Positions 56,068 through 64,000 of a DNA stretch of 64,000 nucleotides are shown in pieces. The translations under genes and the position numbers were made by a program. The stretch is from Xanthomonas sp. 3793. GTDB taxonomy: Bacteria; Pseudomonadota; Gammaproteobacteria; Xanthomonadales; Xanthomonadaceae. The notes under the pieces are model-generated. The model saw nothing but the letters and a program-made list of their open reading frames with translations. It had not been told where the DNA came from and searched no databases. The stretch spans positions 62,001 to 126,000 of the forward strand of contig NZ_JANTYU010000004.1 in NCBI RefSeq assembly GCF_024806835.1, written 5' to 3'. The stretch's first letter is position 1. Every line of letters begins with the position of its first letter.

Positions 56068-57141
56068 ATGAAGAAATGCTGGGTAGCTATCGCTCTACTG
56101 CTGGTGTGCGCGCCGGCAGTGAGTGCCGCGGAGACAGGAAAAACGTCGTTGCATGACGCCTGCCGGGTACCCGGCAAGGCCGTACACGAGGCAGGTCTTG
56201 TGCAGATTGGAGGCATCCAGCAATGGGTCACGGTCGAGGGCTAGGACTGCCGCAATCCAGTGGTGCTGATCGTCCATGGCGGGCCGGGCAACCCCAACAC
56301 GCCGTTTGCGCAACGCTTGTTCGGCAGCTGGACGCGCGATTTCACCATCGTGCAGTGGGACCAACGCGGCTCCGGCAAGACCTATGCGGCAAGCAAGCCT
56401 GCCGACGGCGAGCCGCTGACCATGCAGCGGCTGACCCAGGACGGCAGCGAGGTCGCACGCTATGCCTCGCAGCGGCTGGGCAAACCCAAGCTCATCCTGA
56501 TGGGCGGATCGTGGGGCTCGGCACTGTCCGTCACTATCGCCAAGGCGAATCCGAACCTGTTCCACGCTTATGTCGGCACGGCGCAACTGGTCAATTACCA
56601 GGACGACATGGCGTCGAGCTACGCCAAGACGCTGAGCCTGGCCCGCGCAGCCAGCGATGCGGATGCGATCGGCAAGCTGGAGAAGATCGGCCCGCCGCCA
56701 TGGACAAACCCACGCAACTTCGGAGTCCTGAGACGCCTGACGCGCAAATACGAAGCCTTGAGTACCGACCCGGCGCCGGAAGACTGGTTCACCTTCGCAG
56801 CGGAGTACGACACGCCGGACTACCGCGCAGCCTATGAGGCAGGGGAAGACTATTCCTTCCTGCAGTTCGTCGGACTGGCAGGCGACGGCATGGGCCCGCA
56901 GATCGACCTGCGCGCACTCGGGCCGCAGTTCGCCATGCCGATCTATCTGATTCAGGGCGAACAGGATCTGGTCACTCCGGCGCACATCAGCAAAGCCTAT
57001 TTCGATGGTCTTTCTGCACCAAGCAAGGAATTTCTCCTGCTGCCACGCACAGGACACGATCCCAATCCGCCGATGATGGACGCACAGCTGAAGGTGCTGA
57101 CCAGGATCCGTGCAGCAGCGCTGGCCAACGATACGCACTGA
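56068..57141 (+). pseudogene. Secreted alpha/beta hydrolase (prolyl aminopeptidase-like) interrupted by in-frame TAG
   Basis: One reading frame of 358 codons from ATG 56068 to the stop at 57139-57141, broken only by TAG at 56242-56244 (codon 59). Before it are a signal peptide (MKKCWVAIALLLVCAPAVSA) and KAVHEAGLVQIGGIQQWVTVEG (partly quoted); after it come the oxyanion motif LIVHGGPG, the nucleophile MGGSWGSA, and the catalytic His in LPRTGHDPN. Both halves are needed for a complete secreted S33 peptidase, so the stop is a recent nonsense mutation (or a read-through/sequence error). A downstream GTG (56260) would give a signal-less enzyme lacking its N-terminal strands. Confidence 0.85.
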
Positions 57142-57197
57142 AACACGCAAGGGGTCCGTTGAACGATGACGGACCGCGCATCGCGCACGAGATCCAA

Positions 57198-57230
57198 CAA
57201 AAAAGCCGGCTTTCGCCGGCTTTTTCTTTC
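57198..57230. terminator. Bidirectional terminator between the S33 pseudogene and tkt
   Basis: aaaaagccggc, loop tttc, gccggcttttt. A-tract and T-tract on both sides give a U-run in each direction between the convergent genes. Confidence 0.92.
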
Positions 57231-57247
57231 AAGCACCACGCAAGGCG

Positions 57248-59248
57248 TTACAGCGCCTTGGCTGCCGCAACCACGTGCTCGGCGGTGATCTTGAAGTACG
57301 CATACAACTGATCGGCCGGCGCCGAAGCACCGAAGGTGTCGATGCCGACCACATCGCCATCCAGGCCCACGTACTTGCGCCAGAAGCCGGTCACGCCCGC
57401 TTCCACCGCCACGCGCTTGCGCACGGCGTTCGGCAGCACCGACTCACGGTACGCAGCGTCCTGACGATCGAACACATCGGTCGACGGCATCGACACCACG
57501 CGCGTCTTCAAGCCGGCCGCATCCAGCGTCTTCTTGGCTTCCACCGCCAGGCCCACTTCCGAACCAGTACCGATCAGTATCACATCGGGCGTACCGCCTT
57601 CGGCATCGGCCAGCACGTAGCCACCGCGTTCGATCAGCTTGAGCTGCTCGGCGCTGCGCGGCTGGTGCTGCAGATTCTGGCGACTGAAGATCAGGCAGCT
57701 CGGACCATCCTTGCGGGTGATCGCAGCCTTCCAGCTCACTGCCGATTCCACCGCATCGCCCGGGCGCCACACATCGTTGTTGGGGATGTAGCGCAGCGAG
57801 GCCAGGTGTTCCACCGGCTGATGGGTCGGGCCGTCCTCGCCCAGGCCGATCGAGTCGTGCGTATACACGTGGATGGCGTGCGCCGGATTCAGCGCACTCA
57901 TGCGCACGCCGTTGCGGGCGTAGTCGCTGAACACCAGGAAGGTGGCATCGAACGGAATGAAGCCGCCATGCAGCGCCAGGCCGTTGGCAATGGCGGTCAT
58001 GCCGAACTCGCGCACCCCGTAGTAGACGTAGTTGGCATCCGGGTCGTCGGTGGCTACCGACTTGCTGGCCTTCCACAGGGTCAGGTTGGAATGCGCCAGA
58101 TCGGCCGAACCGCCGATCAGTTCCGGCAACAAGGGGGCGAACGCTTCGATCGCAAGCTGCGAGGCCTTGCGCGAGGCGATGGTCTGGCCGTCTTCCTGCG
58201 CCTTGGCGATGTAGGCATCGGCCTGGGCGATGAAGTCTTCCGGCAGCTCGGCGTGCGAGCGGCGGGTCAGTTCGGCGGCTTCTGCCGAATACTGCTTGCC
58301 GTACTTGTCGAACAGCTGCTCCCACTCGGCCTGACGCAGTGTGCCGGTGCCGCCTGCGCGCCAGCCGGCGTAGATCTCTTCGGGGATTTCGAACGGGCCG
58401 TACGGCCATTCCAGCGCCTTGCGGGCGCCCTCGAGTTCTTCCTTGCCCAGCGGCGCGCCATGCGAGGATTCCTTGCCGGCCTTGGTCGGCGCACCGAAGC
58501 CGATCTTGGTGCGGCAGCAGATCAGGGTCGGCTTGTCGCTGTTTTCCAGCGCCGCTTCAATCGCCGCCTTGATCTTGTCGGCGTCATGCCCGTCGACATC
58601 GCGGATCACGTGCCAGCCATAGGCCTCGAAACGCGCCGGGGTGTTGTCGCTGAACCAGCCGGCGGTGTTGCCGTCGATGGAGATCTGGTTATTGTCCCAG
58701 AACGCCACCAGCTTGCCCAGGCCCCAGGTACCGGCCAGCGAGGCAGCCTCGTGCGAGATGCCTTCCATCAGGCAGCCGTCGCCCATGAACACCCAGGTGC
58801 GGTGGTCGACGATTTCCAGCTCAGGCCGGTTGTAGCGCTGCGCCAGCAGCTTCTCGGCCAGCGCAAAGCCCACGGCGTTGGCAAAGCCCTGCCCCAGAGG
58901 GCCGGTGGTGGTCTCGACGCCCGGGGTTTCGCTACGCTCGGGGTGGCCGGCGGTCTTGCTGTGCAGCTGACGGAACTGCTTGAGCTGCTCGATCGGCAGG
59001 TCGTAGCCGGACAGGTGCAGCAACGCGTACTGCAACATCGAGCCGTGGCCGTTGGACAGCACGAAGCGGTCGCGGTTGAACCATTGCGGGTTGTTCGGGT
59101 TGTGCCGGAAATAATCGTTCCACAGCACTTCGGCGATATCGGCCATGCCCATGGGCATGCCGGGATGGCCGGACTTGGCGGCTTCGACCGCATCTGCGGC
59201 GAGAAAACGGATGGCGTTGGCCAGCTGGCGGCGGGTGGGCTGGGTCAT
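57248..59248 (-). CDS. tkt: Transketolase
   Basis: 666-residue thiamine-diphosphate enzyme of the pentose-phosphate pathway, moving two-carbon units between ketoses and aldoses. It has [27 protein letters not shown], and [13 protein letters not shown] with the ThDP-binding GDG...N (about residues 155-190), and the C-terminal [13 protein letters not shown]. Length is normal. Monocistronic, ended by a bidirectional terminator; a heptamer-flanked element lies upstream. Other glycolytic genes occur at 16-27 kb. Confidence 0.97.
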   Translation of the reverse strand: MTQPTRRQLANAIRFLAADAVEAAKSGHPGMPMGMADIAEVLWNDYFRHNPNNPQWFNRDRFVLSNGHGSMLQYALLHLSGYDLPIEQLKQFRQLHSKTAGHPERSETPGVETTTGPLGQGFANAVGFALAEKLLAQRYNRPELEIVDHRTWVFMGDGCLMEGISHEAASLAGTWGLGKLVAFWDNNQISIDGNTAGWFSDNTPARFEAYGWHVIRDVDGHDADKIKAAIEAALENSDKPTLICCRTKIGFGAPTKAGKESSHGAPLGKEELEGARKALEWPYGPFEIPEEIYAGWRAGGTGTLRQAEWEQLFDKYGKQYSAEAAELTRRSHAELPEDFIAQADAYIAKAQEDGQTIASRKASQLAIEAFAPLLPELIGGSADLAHSNLTLWKASKSVATDDPDANYVYYGVREFGMTAIANGLALHGGFIPFDATFLVFSDYARNGVRMSALNPAHAIHVYTHDSIGLGEDGPTHQPVEHLASLRYIPNNDVWRPGDAVESAVSWKAAITRKDGPSCLIFSRQNLQHQPRSAEQLKLIERGGYVLADAEGGTPDVILIGTGSEVGLAVEAKKTLDAAGLKTRVVSMPSTDVFDRQDAAYRESVLPNAVRKRVAVEAGVTGFWRKYVGLDGDVVGIDTFGASAPADQLYAYFKITAEHVVAAAKAL

Positions 59249-59325
59249 GGGCGTCTATGGAAGCGGAGGGGAACACCGCTGGAAGCGGAGACCGCTATTC
59301 TCCCACAGAGCGTGTTAGTGGGGCC

Positions 59326-59483
59326 GGGATTGGGGATTCGGGATTGGTGAAGCCGAGCCAGAGCCTCTGCAGCCTCGTCTGCTAGACAGCGGCGCAACTG
59401 GCGGCGCAAACGCCGTCGCAACACCCCAACCTGACCTGGCACCTGCCGGTCGCAGCAGCCCGCTCTGACGAATCCCCAATCCC
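59326..59483. repeat. Heptamer-type element with 15-bp perfect inverted arms
   Basis: gggattggggattcg at 59326-59340 and its exact complement cgaatccccaatccc at 59469-59483, a 158-bp unit lying between tkt and the symporter gene. Same arms as in the cysJ-cysI spacer and the pgk leader. The interior shows no gene. Confidence 0.85.
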
Positions 59484-59489
59484 GACTCC

Positions 59490-60770
59490 CTACTCTTCGC
59501 CCTTGGCCACAAGGGTCGTCAGCGCCAGATCCCCCGTCACGTTCAACGCCGTCCGGCACATATCCAGGAAGTGATTGACGCCCAGGATCATGCCGATGCC
59601 GACCGGGTTGACCCCGACCATCGCGCAGATCAGCGCCACCACCGGCAGCGAGCCGGACGGCACGCCCGCAGTGCCGATGCCGCCCAGGATGCAGACCAGC
59701 ATCACCATGAACTGCTGGCCGAGGCTCAAGTCCACGTTGAAGAACTGTGCCAGGAAGATCACCGTCACCCCTTCGAACAAGGCAGTGCCGTTCTGGTTGG
59801 CGGTGGCGCCCACGGTGAGCACGAAGCGCGACACCCGCGGCGGCAGGCCCATCTCGTCGGCCACGCGCAGGGCGGTGGGCAAAGTCGCGTTACTGGAGGC
59901 GGTGGAGAACGCCATCATCGTGGCTTCCTGGGTCTGCCGGAAGAAGCCGATCGGCGAGCGCCCGGCGAACTTCACCGCCAGCCCGTAGCTGACCACCATG
60001 TGCAGGCCCAGCGCCAGCACCACCACGCCCACGTAAGCGCCCAGACGGATCAACAGATCGAAGCCGAACAGCGCGGCCAGGTTGAACATGAAGCAGGCCA
60101 CCGCATACGGCGCCAGGCGGATCACCAGGCCGATCAGGGTCATCGAGATTTCGAAGATGCCTTCGATGCCGCGCCTGAGCGTGGCGACCTTTTCGTCGGC
60201 GGTCAGCACCATGCCCACGCCGAACATCACCGCAAAAAACATCAGCGACAGGATCGCACCGTTGCTGGAAGCCGCAGCGATCACGTTGCTGGGCACGATC
60301 GACAACAGCATGTCCATGCCCTGCGGCTGGGTGCCGGAGCTGGAGATGATCTCGCGGGTGCGGTCGGCGTTTTCCTGGATCAGCTGATTGGCCAGCTGCG
60401 GGTCCACTCCCGCACCGGGTTTGAGTACATTGACCAGCACCAGGCCGAGCAGCACCGCAACGCCGGACAGCACGACGGTGTAGCCCAACGTGCGCCAGCC
60501 CACGCGGCCCAGCGCGCGGATGTCGCCCATTTCGGAGATGCCCATCACCAGTGCCGAAAACAGCAGCGGCACGATCAGCATGAAGATCAGATTGAGGAAG
60601 ATCTGCGAGAACGGGGTGGTGACGTACTTGGTGAGCACGCGCACCCACTCGGCATCGCTGCCGGCCAGGTAGTAGACCGCCAGACCCAGCAGCAGACCGA
60701 CGGCGAAGCCAATGCCCATCTTCCAATGCAGGGGCAGGCCCGGGCGGCGTGCGGCGGGGGATGCAGTCAT
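59490..60770 (-). CDS. Dicarboxylate/glutamate:cation symporter (DAACS family)
   Basis: 426-residue inner-membrane transporter with about eight helices and two re-entrant loops. Hallmarks are the serine-rich FSTASSNATLPTALRVADEMG, the NQNGTALFEGVTVIFLAQ stretch (normally NMDGT; here NQNGT) and GGIGTAGVPSGSLP. GltP/GltT/DctA family, moving glutamate, aspartate or C4-dicarboxylates with H+ or Na+. The start is the ATG at 60770; longer open frame upstream is non-coding in appearance. Upstream of tkt but separated by a repeat element. Confidence 0.93.
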   Translation of the reverse strand: MTASPAARRPGLPLHWKMGIGFAVGLLLGLAVYYLAGSDAEWVRVLTKYVTTPFSQIFLNLIFMLIVPLLFSALVMGISEMGDIRALGRVGWRTLGYTVVLSGVAVLLGLVLVNVLKPGAGVDPQLANQLIQENADRTREIISSSGTQPQGMDMLLSIVPSNVIAAASSNGAILSLMFFAVMFGVGMVLTADEKVATLRRGIEGIFEISMTLIGLVIRLAPYAVACFMFNLAALFGFDLLIRLGAYVGVVVLALGLHMVVSYGLAVKFAGRSPIGFFRQTQEATMMAFSTASSNATLPTALRVADEMGLPPRVSRFVLTVGATANQNGTALFEGVTVIFLAQFFNVDLSLGQQFMVMLVCILGGIGTAGVPSGSLPVVALICAMVGVNPVGIGMILGVNHFLDMCRTALNVTGDLALTTLVAKGEE

Positions 60771-61060
60771 CTGGTCTGGCCTTATCTGGACACAAGCCCC
60801 GGAGCTTAACAAACGCCATCGATGCGGCCACCTACCCAGCCTGCCGCCGTGCGCCCGCCCGAGGGTAGGTGGCCGGCTCGGCATCAGGTGATGCAGGCGC
60901 TGGAGCGAGCGAGGACACCGTGCCAGACAGTCGGTCGGCACTCGTCTGGAAAGCTGTCTGTCGTGCTGCATGCATCAGATGTCGAGCCGCTGCTTGATGA
61001 TCGAACAAGGCGCATCCAGCACTGCTCTTCCATGCAAACCGACCAACTCGACTGGTCCTT

Positions 61061-61154
61061 GCCCGCTCACCATCGCGGGACCTTACGCGGCATGGATGCC
61101 GCGTAAGAGCTTACAAGGACGTACTTGCAGCGTGTCCCGCGATGGTGGGCGGGC
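61061..61154. repeat. Nested inverted-repeat element
   Basis: Outer arms of 21 bp (61061-61081 and 61134-61154; 20 of 21 bases complementary; left starts gcccgctcaccatcgcggga, right ends gggcgggc). Inside the left half is a perfect 12-bp hairpin: cttacgcggcat (61082-61093), gg, atgccgcgtaag (61096-61107). Would form a long cruciform or RNA structure; probably a member of a Xanthomonas repeat family. Confidence 0.85.
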
Positions 61155-61227
61155 GAGGGCCTTGCAGCCAAATGGCAGCCGCGACGTCCTGCCCTCGACA
61201 ACACAGCGGATATCCGGAACCAAGCGC

Positions 61228-61350
61228 GGCTAGCAAAACGTAGCGAGCAGTTGCCGGATCGATGTGGCGGTGCGCTCAGAACCGGCGTGCATGAGCGGGA
61301 AGCGAGTTCCCAGCGCCAGCCACACCGGCCCCCTGGCGACCGCATAGCCC
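61228..61350. repeat. Dispersed intergenic repeat, copy B
   Basis: ggctagcaaaacgtagcgag at 61228, followed by agaaccgg (near 61278) and gccccctggcg (61328). Counterpart of copy A at 51309 in the same orientation with nearly the same internal spacing. Confidence 0.75.
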
Positions 61351-61434
61351 TTCTTAGCCGATCCAAGAGCTACAGCGATGCACAACGAAGCCCTGCTTCT
61401 CGCCCCTCGGCCGCTGCCGATACCGCGCAGGCGA

Positions 61435-63195
61435 TCAGGGCGCTGGCGGATACAACGGCGCCAGCACCTCAGGTTCTGCAGCGCTCGCATGCCGCCAGCG
61501 TGGTCCCTTGGCAAAGGCCTCGCGCAGTGCAGACCGCGCGCCCGCCACATCGCCATCGCCGCCCCAGCGAGCGCGCTGCATGCGCGCCACCGCCGCGCGT
61601 TGAGCGGGATCTGCCAGCGCTGCAAGCACGCTGTCGATATCCGCCACGCCCGCCATGCCGCACAGCACGGTAGCCACATCGTCCATGCCGCCGCTGTCCA
61701 GCGCGCGGCGCAACTCGGCCACGCCATGGGTCACACGCCGCCCCGGCACGGGCGTATCGCCACCGTTGGAACCGGGAGCACCGCTCGCGCCAGTGCGTCG
61801 ACGCAACAACGCCCACCCCAGCGTCACGCCCCATAACAATGCAAAGCCCACGGCCGCAGCGATCCAGCCCCATGGCCGTTGCGTGGGCGGCGGCTGCAGG
61901 CTCAGCGTGCCAGCGGTCGGGGCAGGCGCTACGGCAGTGCTCGACGGGCTTGCAGCGGGTGCAGGCGCGGGCGTGGCGAAGGCGCCACTGCCCGCGGCCA
62001 CATCCAAGGTCAGATCCGGCACCGAGGCGGTCTTGGCCGCACCTGCACCGACATCCCACCACGCTACCTGCAGGCCGGGCACCACCAACGGGCCGGCGCG
62101 GTTGGGCACTATCGAATAGCGACGGGTCAGCCGCAACTGCGGCGAGCCGTCCACAAAACGTTCTTCGTATTGCGGCGGCTCGGCAAACACCTGCGCATCG
62201 GGCACGCTCGGTGTGGGCAACTCGGGGAACTGCGCCTGGGTGGCGCCACGCGCGCTGGCCTCCACCACGAACTGCGTCGCCTCCCCTGCGGTTGCGCGCT
62301 GCGGCGTGGCCGTATAGCGCAACTGCAGGCTGCGCAACGGCAGCCACGGCTGCGGCGCATTGGCCGGTTGCGCGCGTACCTGCAACGCAATGCTGGCGCT
62401 GCGCGCACTCAGCTCGCCGTTGCCGCGACCGAAATAATCGTCGAAGAAGCCGCCGACCGAGCGCCCGTTGAAGCGTGCGGACGGCAACAGCAGGCGCCCA
62501 CTGCGCTCGGGCACCAGCAAATAGCGTCGCTCCACCACGTTGTACTGGCGTCCGTTGACCAGCTTGACCGAACTGACGTCATCGCCGATGCGTTGCAGCG
62601 ATGCGCCATCGGGCGCTTCCAGGTCCAGCTCGCCCGAGGCCAGCTGCGTGGCGAAGTACAACCGCACCACCACGCCCACGCTTTGCTGCACGTAAGGCTG
62701 CGGGTCGTCCACCTGCGTCTGGACGAAGACCTCTTCATTGCCCTGCGCCTCGCTTGGGCGACTGGCACCGGCGTTGCCGGTGCCGCCACTGCGACTGCCA
62801 TTGCTCGCCGGATCGTTCGCCGAGGCCACCACCTGCAGTCGCAGGGGCTCGGTACGCTCGTTGCCGACCCGGATCGCAGGCACGATCAACTCGCCGCTCT
62901 TGCGCGGCGTCAACACCACGCCGAACAAGGCGCGCACCGTGACCGACCCATTGGTCACCTGCATCTGCTGATTGGCGCTCTTGGCGCCCAGTGCAAACTC
63001 GTTGCGCAACGGCGTGTAATCCGGATCGACGCCGCGCTGATCGGTTTCGATATTCAACATGACCACATCGCCGGCATTGGCGCTGTCGCGGTCCAGCCAG
63101 GCGCGCGTGACCGCACCGGCCGGCGCGCAAACGAACAGCATCATGCACGCCAGCATGCCGATCGCGCCGCGGCGCAAGTGGTGTGTGCCGATCAT
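61435..63195 (-). CDS. batD: BatD-like protein (aerotolerance operon)
   Basis: 586 residues. Signal peptide (ends near APAGAV), a large periplasmic beta-rich region with DYTPLRNEFALGAKSANQQM and repeated YFATQLASGELDLEAPDG-type strands, then one transmembrane helix (GWIAAAVGFALLWGVTLGWALL) and a cytoplasmic tail. Matches BatD of the Bacteroides-type aerotolerance (bat) cluster. The start overlaps the end of the upstream VWA/TPR gene by 4 bp. An ATG earlier in the same frame is rejected because it precedes the signal peptide. Likely acts with BatA/B/C outside the window. Confidence 0.88.
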   Translation of the reverse strand: MIGTHHLRRGAIGMLACMMLFVCAPAGAVTRAWLDRDSANAGDVVMLNIETDQRGVDPDYTPLRNEFALGAKSANQQMQVTNGSVTVRALFGVVLTPRKSGELIVPAIRVGNERTEPLRLQVVASANDPASNGSRSGGTGNAGASRPSEAQGNEEVFVQTQVDDPQPYVQQSVGVVVRLYFATQLASGELDLEAPDGASLQRIGDDVSSVKLVNGRQYNVVERRYLLVPERSGRLLLPSARFNGRSVGGFFDDYFGRGNGELSARSASIALQVRAQPANAPQPWLPLRSLQLRYTATPQRATAGEATQFVVEASARGATQAQFPELPTPSVPDAQVFAEPPQYEERFVDGSPQLRLTRRYSIVPNRAGPLVVPGLQVAWWDVGAGAAKTASVPDLTLDVAAGSGAFATPAPAPAASPSSTAVAPAPTAGTLSLQPPPTQRPWGWIAAAVGFALLWGVTLGWALLRRRTGASGAPGSNGGDTPVPGRRVTHGVAELRRALDSGGMDDVATVLCGMAGVADIDSVLAALADPAQRAAVARMQRARWGGDGDVAGARSALREAFAKGPRWRHASAAEPEVLAPLYPPAP

Positions 63196-64000
63196 CGTCC
63201 GTCCCGTTGTCTGCGTTCGTATTCCAGCCTGAATTTGGTGCGCAGCAGGCTGCCCGGATCGTCCGGCACGCGCCGTAACCACGCATCCACCGCCTGGCGT
63301 TGCTCGCGCTGCTCCGGCGTCTCGCTTGCCAGGGCGTCCTCCGGCTTGCCCTTCGCATCGGCGCCCTTGTCGCCGGCCTGCGCCATCGCCTGCTGCATCT
63401 TGCGACGCTGCGCGTCGTCGGCCTGTTGCTGCGCCTTGGCATCGGCCGATTGCGGTGGCGTGTCTTGCTTGCCCTGCTCGTCCTTGCCGCCCTTGGACGG
63501 TTGCTGCTGCGACTTGCCGTCCTGCGCCGTCTGCGCGTCGGACGGCTGGTCCTTGCCGTCTTGCTTGCCTTGCTCGCCTTGCTGGTCCTGCCCATCCTTG
63601 CCGGGTTTTTTTGCGTTCTGCGGGTCTTGCCCGGACGCATCCTGACCGGGCTTGTCCTTGCCCGATTGATTCTGGTTCTTGGACTGACCTTTGCCATCCT
63701 TGTCGTTGCGCTGCTGCCGCTTGCGCGCTGCATCGACCGCCGCGCGATTGGCGATCGCATCGGCCTGCTTGGGATGTTGCTTGAGCGCACGATCGTAAGC
63801 GGCAATCGCCTCGTCGTACTGGCCTTGTCGCGCCAGCGCATTGCCCAGGTTGTACAGTCCCTCGTCGGTCGGTACCCCTTCAAATGCTTTTTGCGCAGCG
63901 GCAAAATCGCCTTTGCGGTACGCCTGCACGCCGGCATCCAGACGCTGCTGCTGCACCTGATCGGCGCGCTGCCACAAGGTGCCGTCGGCCGCCTGTGCAG
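63192..64000 (-). CDS. BatB/BatC-like VWA-TPR protein, C-terminal part
   Basis: The frame stays open to the window end, so the 5' part (expected membrane helices and a von Willebrand domain) is outside. The visible 268 codons include the TPR region (VQAYRKGDFAAAQKAFEGVP, NLGNALARQGQYDEAIAAYDRAL), then a long Lys/Gln/Asp/Gly-rich disordered stretch (about 63480-63720) and a C-terminal charged helix (ETPEQREQRQAVDAWL). In many proteobacteria BatB and BatC are fused like this. Stop overlaps the batD start (ATGA). Confidence 0.83.
   Translation of the reverse strand, partial: AQAADGTLWQRADQVQQQRLDAGVQAYRKGDFAAAQKAFEGVPTDEGLYNLGNALARQGQYDEAIAAYDRALKQHPKQADAIANRAAVDAARKRQQRNDKDGKGQSKNQNQSGKDKPGQDASGQDPQNAKKPGKDGQDQQGEQGKQDGKDQPSDAQTAQDGKSQQQPSKGGKDEQGKQDTPPQSADAKAQQQADDAQRRKMQQAMAQAGDKGADAKGKPEDALASETPEQREQRQAVDAWLRRVPDDPGSLLRTKFRLEYERRQRDGR

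Larger units (their letters stand above)
60771..61434. other. 664-bp interval with two repeat structures
   Basis: Lies between the symporter and batD, both minus-strand. It contains the large inverted-repeat element at 61061-61154 and dispersed repeat copy B at 61228-61350. The right part, up to 61434, is immediately downstream of batD and shows no clear terminator. No coding gene is supported. Confidence 0.65.

Noticed and set aside
57275-59350. Long plus-strand open frame (691 residues) opposite tkt
   Set aside because: It lies wholly on the reverse strand of transketolase and reads as Arg/Gly/His-rich sequence, typical of shadows in high-GC DNA.

Overview
The window is chromosomal DNA of high GC content from a xanthomonad, most probably Xanthomonas. 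The signs are large TonB-dependent receptors scattered among housekeeping genes, a cys locus of the Xanthomonas type, the class I fbaB/pyk/pgk/gap/tkt set, and gggattc-type heptamer repeats between genes. No rRNA, tRNA, CRISPR array, insertion sequence or prophage was recognised. 54 protein genes are described: one is broken by a nonsense codon and two are cut by the window edges.

Region 1 (1-13.8 kb) is assimilatory sulfur metabolism: cysJ (3' part), cysI and cysH on the plus strand, then, after a minus-strand putative copper-uptake operon (DUF2946 protein, TonB receptor, PepSY membrane protein) and an orphan GAF sensor kinase, cysB with a small unknown gene, divergent from cysG-cysK. CysG is unusually short. 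A structured stretch with a strong minus-strand terminator near 9.7 kb may encode a small RNA.

Region 2 (14.5-27.4 kb) carries a membrane methyltransferase and a macrodomain protein, then a minus-strand block of central carbon genes (fbaB, pyk, a HAD phosphatase translationally coupled to pgk, and gap) interrupted by a coupled DUF3999/DUF2339 membrane pair. Region 3 (27.8-33.9 kb, plus) has secreted and envelope genes (a SnoaL-like protein, two OmpW paralogues, an S1/P1 nuclease), an ETHE1-like hydrolase and modABC, whose ModC lacks the TOBE domain.

Region 4 (34.1-43.0 kb, minus) is the most interesting. It holds a BlaI/M56/TonB-C lipoprotein sensing cassette with two operator-like dyads. 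Upstream of that lies a tightly packed seven-gene unit: thermostable-hemolysin-family protein, acyl-adenylate ligase, haem-oxygenase-fold iron enzyme, SDR, periplasmic helical-repeat protein, response regulator and sensor kinase. It looks like a small acyl-derived metabolite pathway with its own two-component regulator; its product is unknown to me.

Region 5 (43.2-57.2 kb) includes a CoA-transferase family protein, a PI-PLC-like phospholipase next to a 904-residue TonB receptor, a coupled L,D-transpeptidase/M23 peptidase pair, a divergent SDR/LysR pair, a Fur-box-controlled siderophore receptor, and a secreted prolyl-aminopeptidase-like gene interrupted by an in-frame TAG. Region 6 (57.2-64 kb, minus) has tkt, a dicarboxylate/glutamate symporter, a repeat-rich gap and the end of a bat operon (batD and the C-terminus of a BatB/BatC protein). 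Functions are assigned from motifs and family knowledge only; no database search was run.
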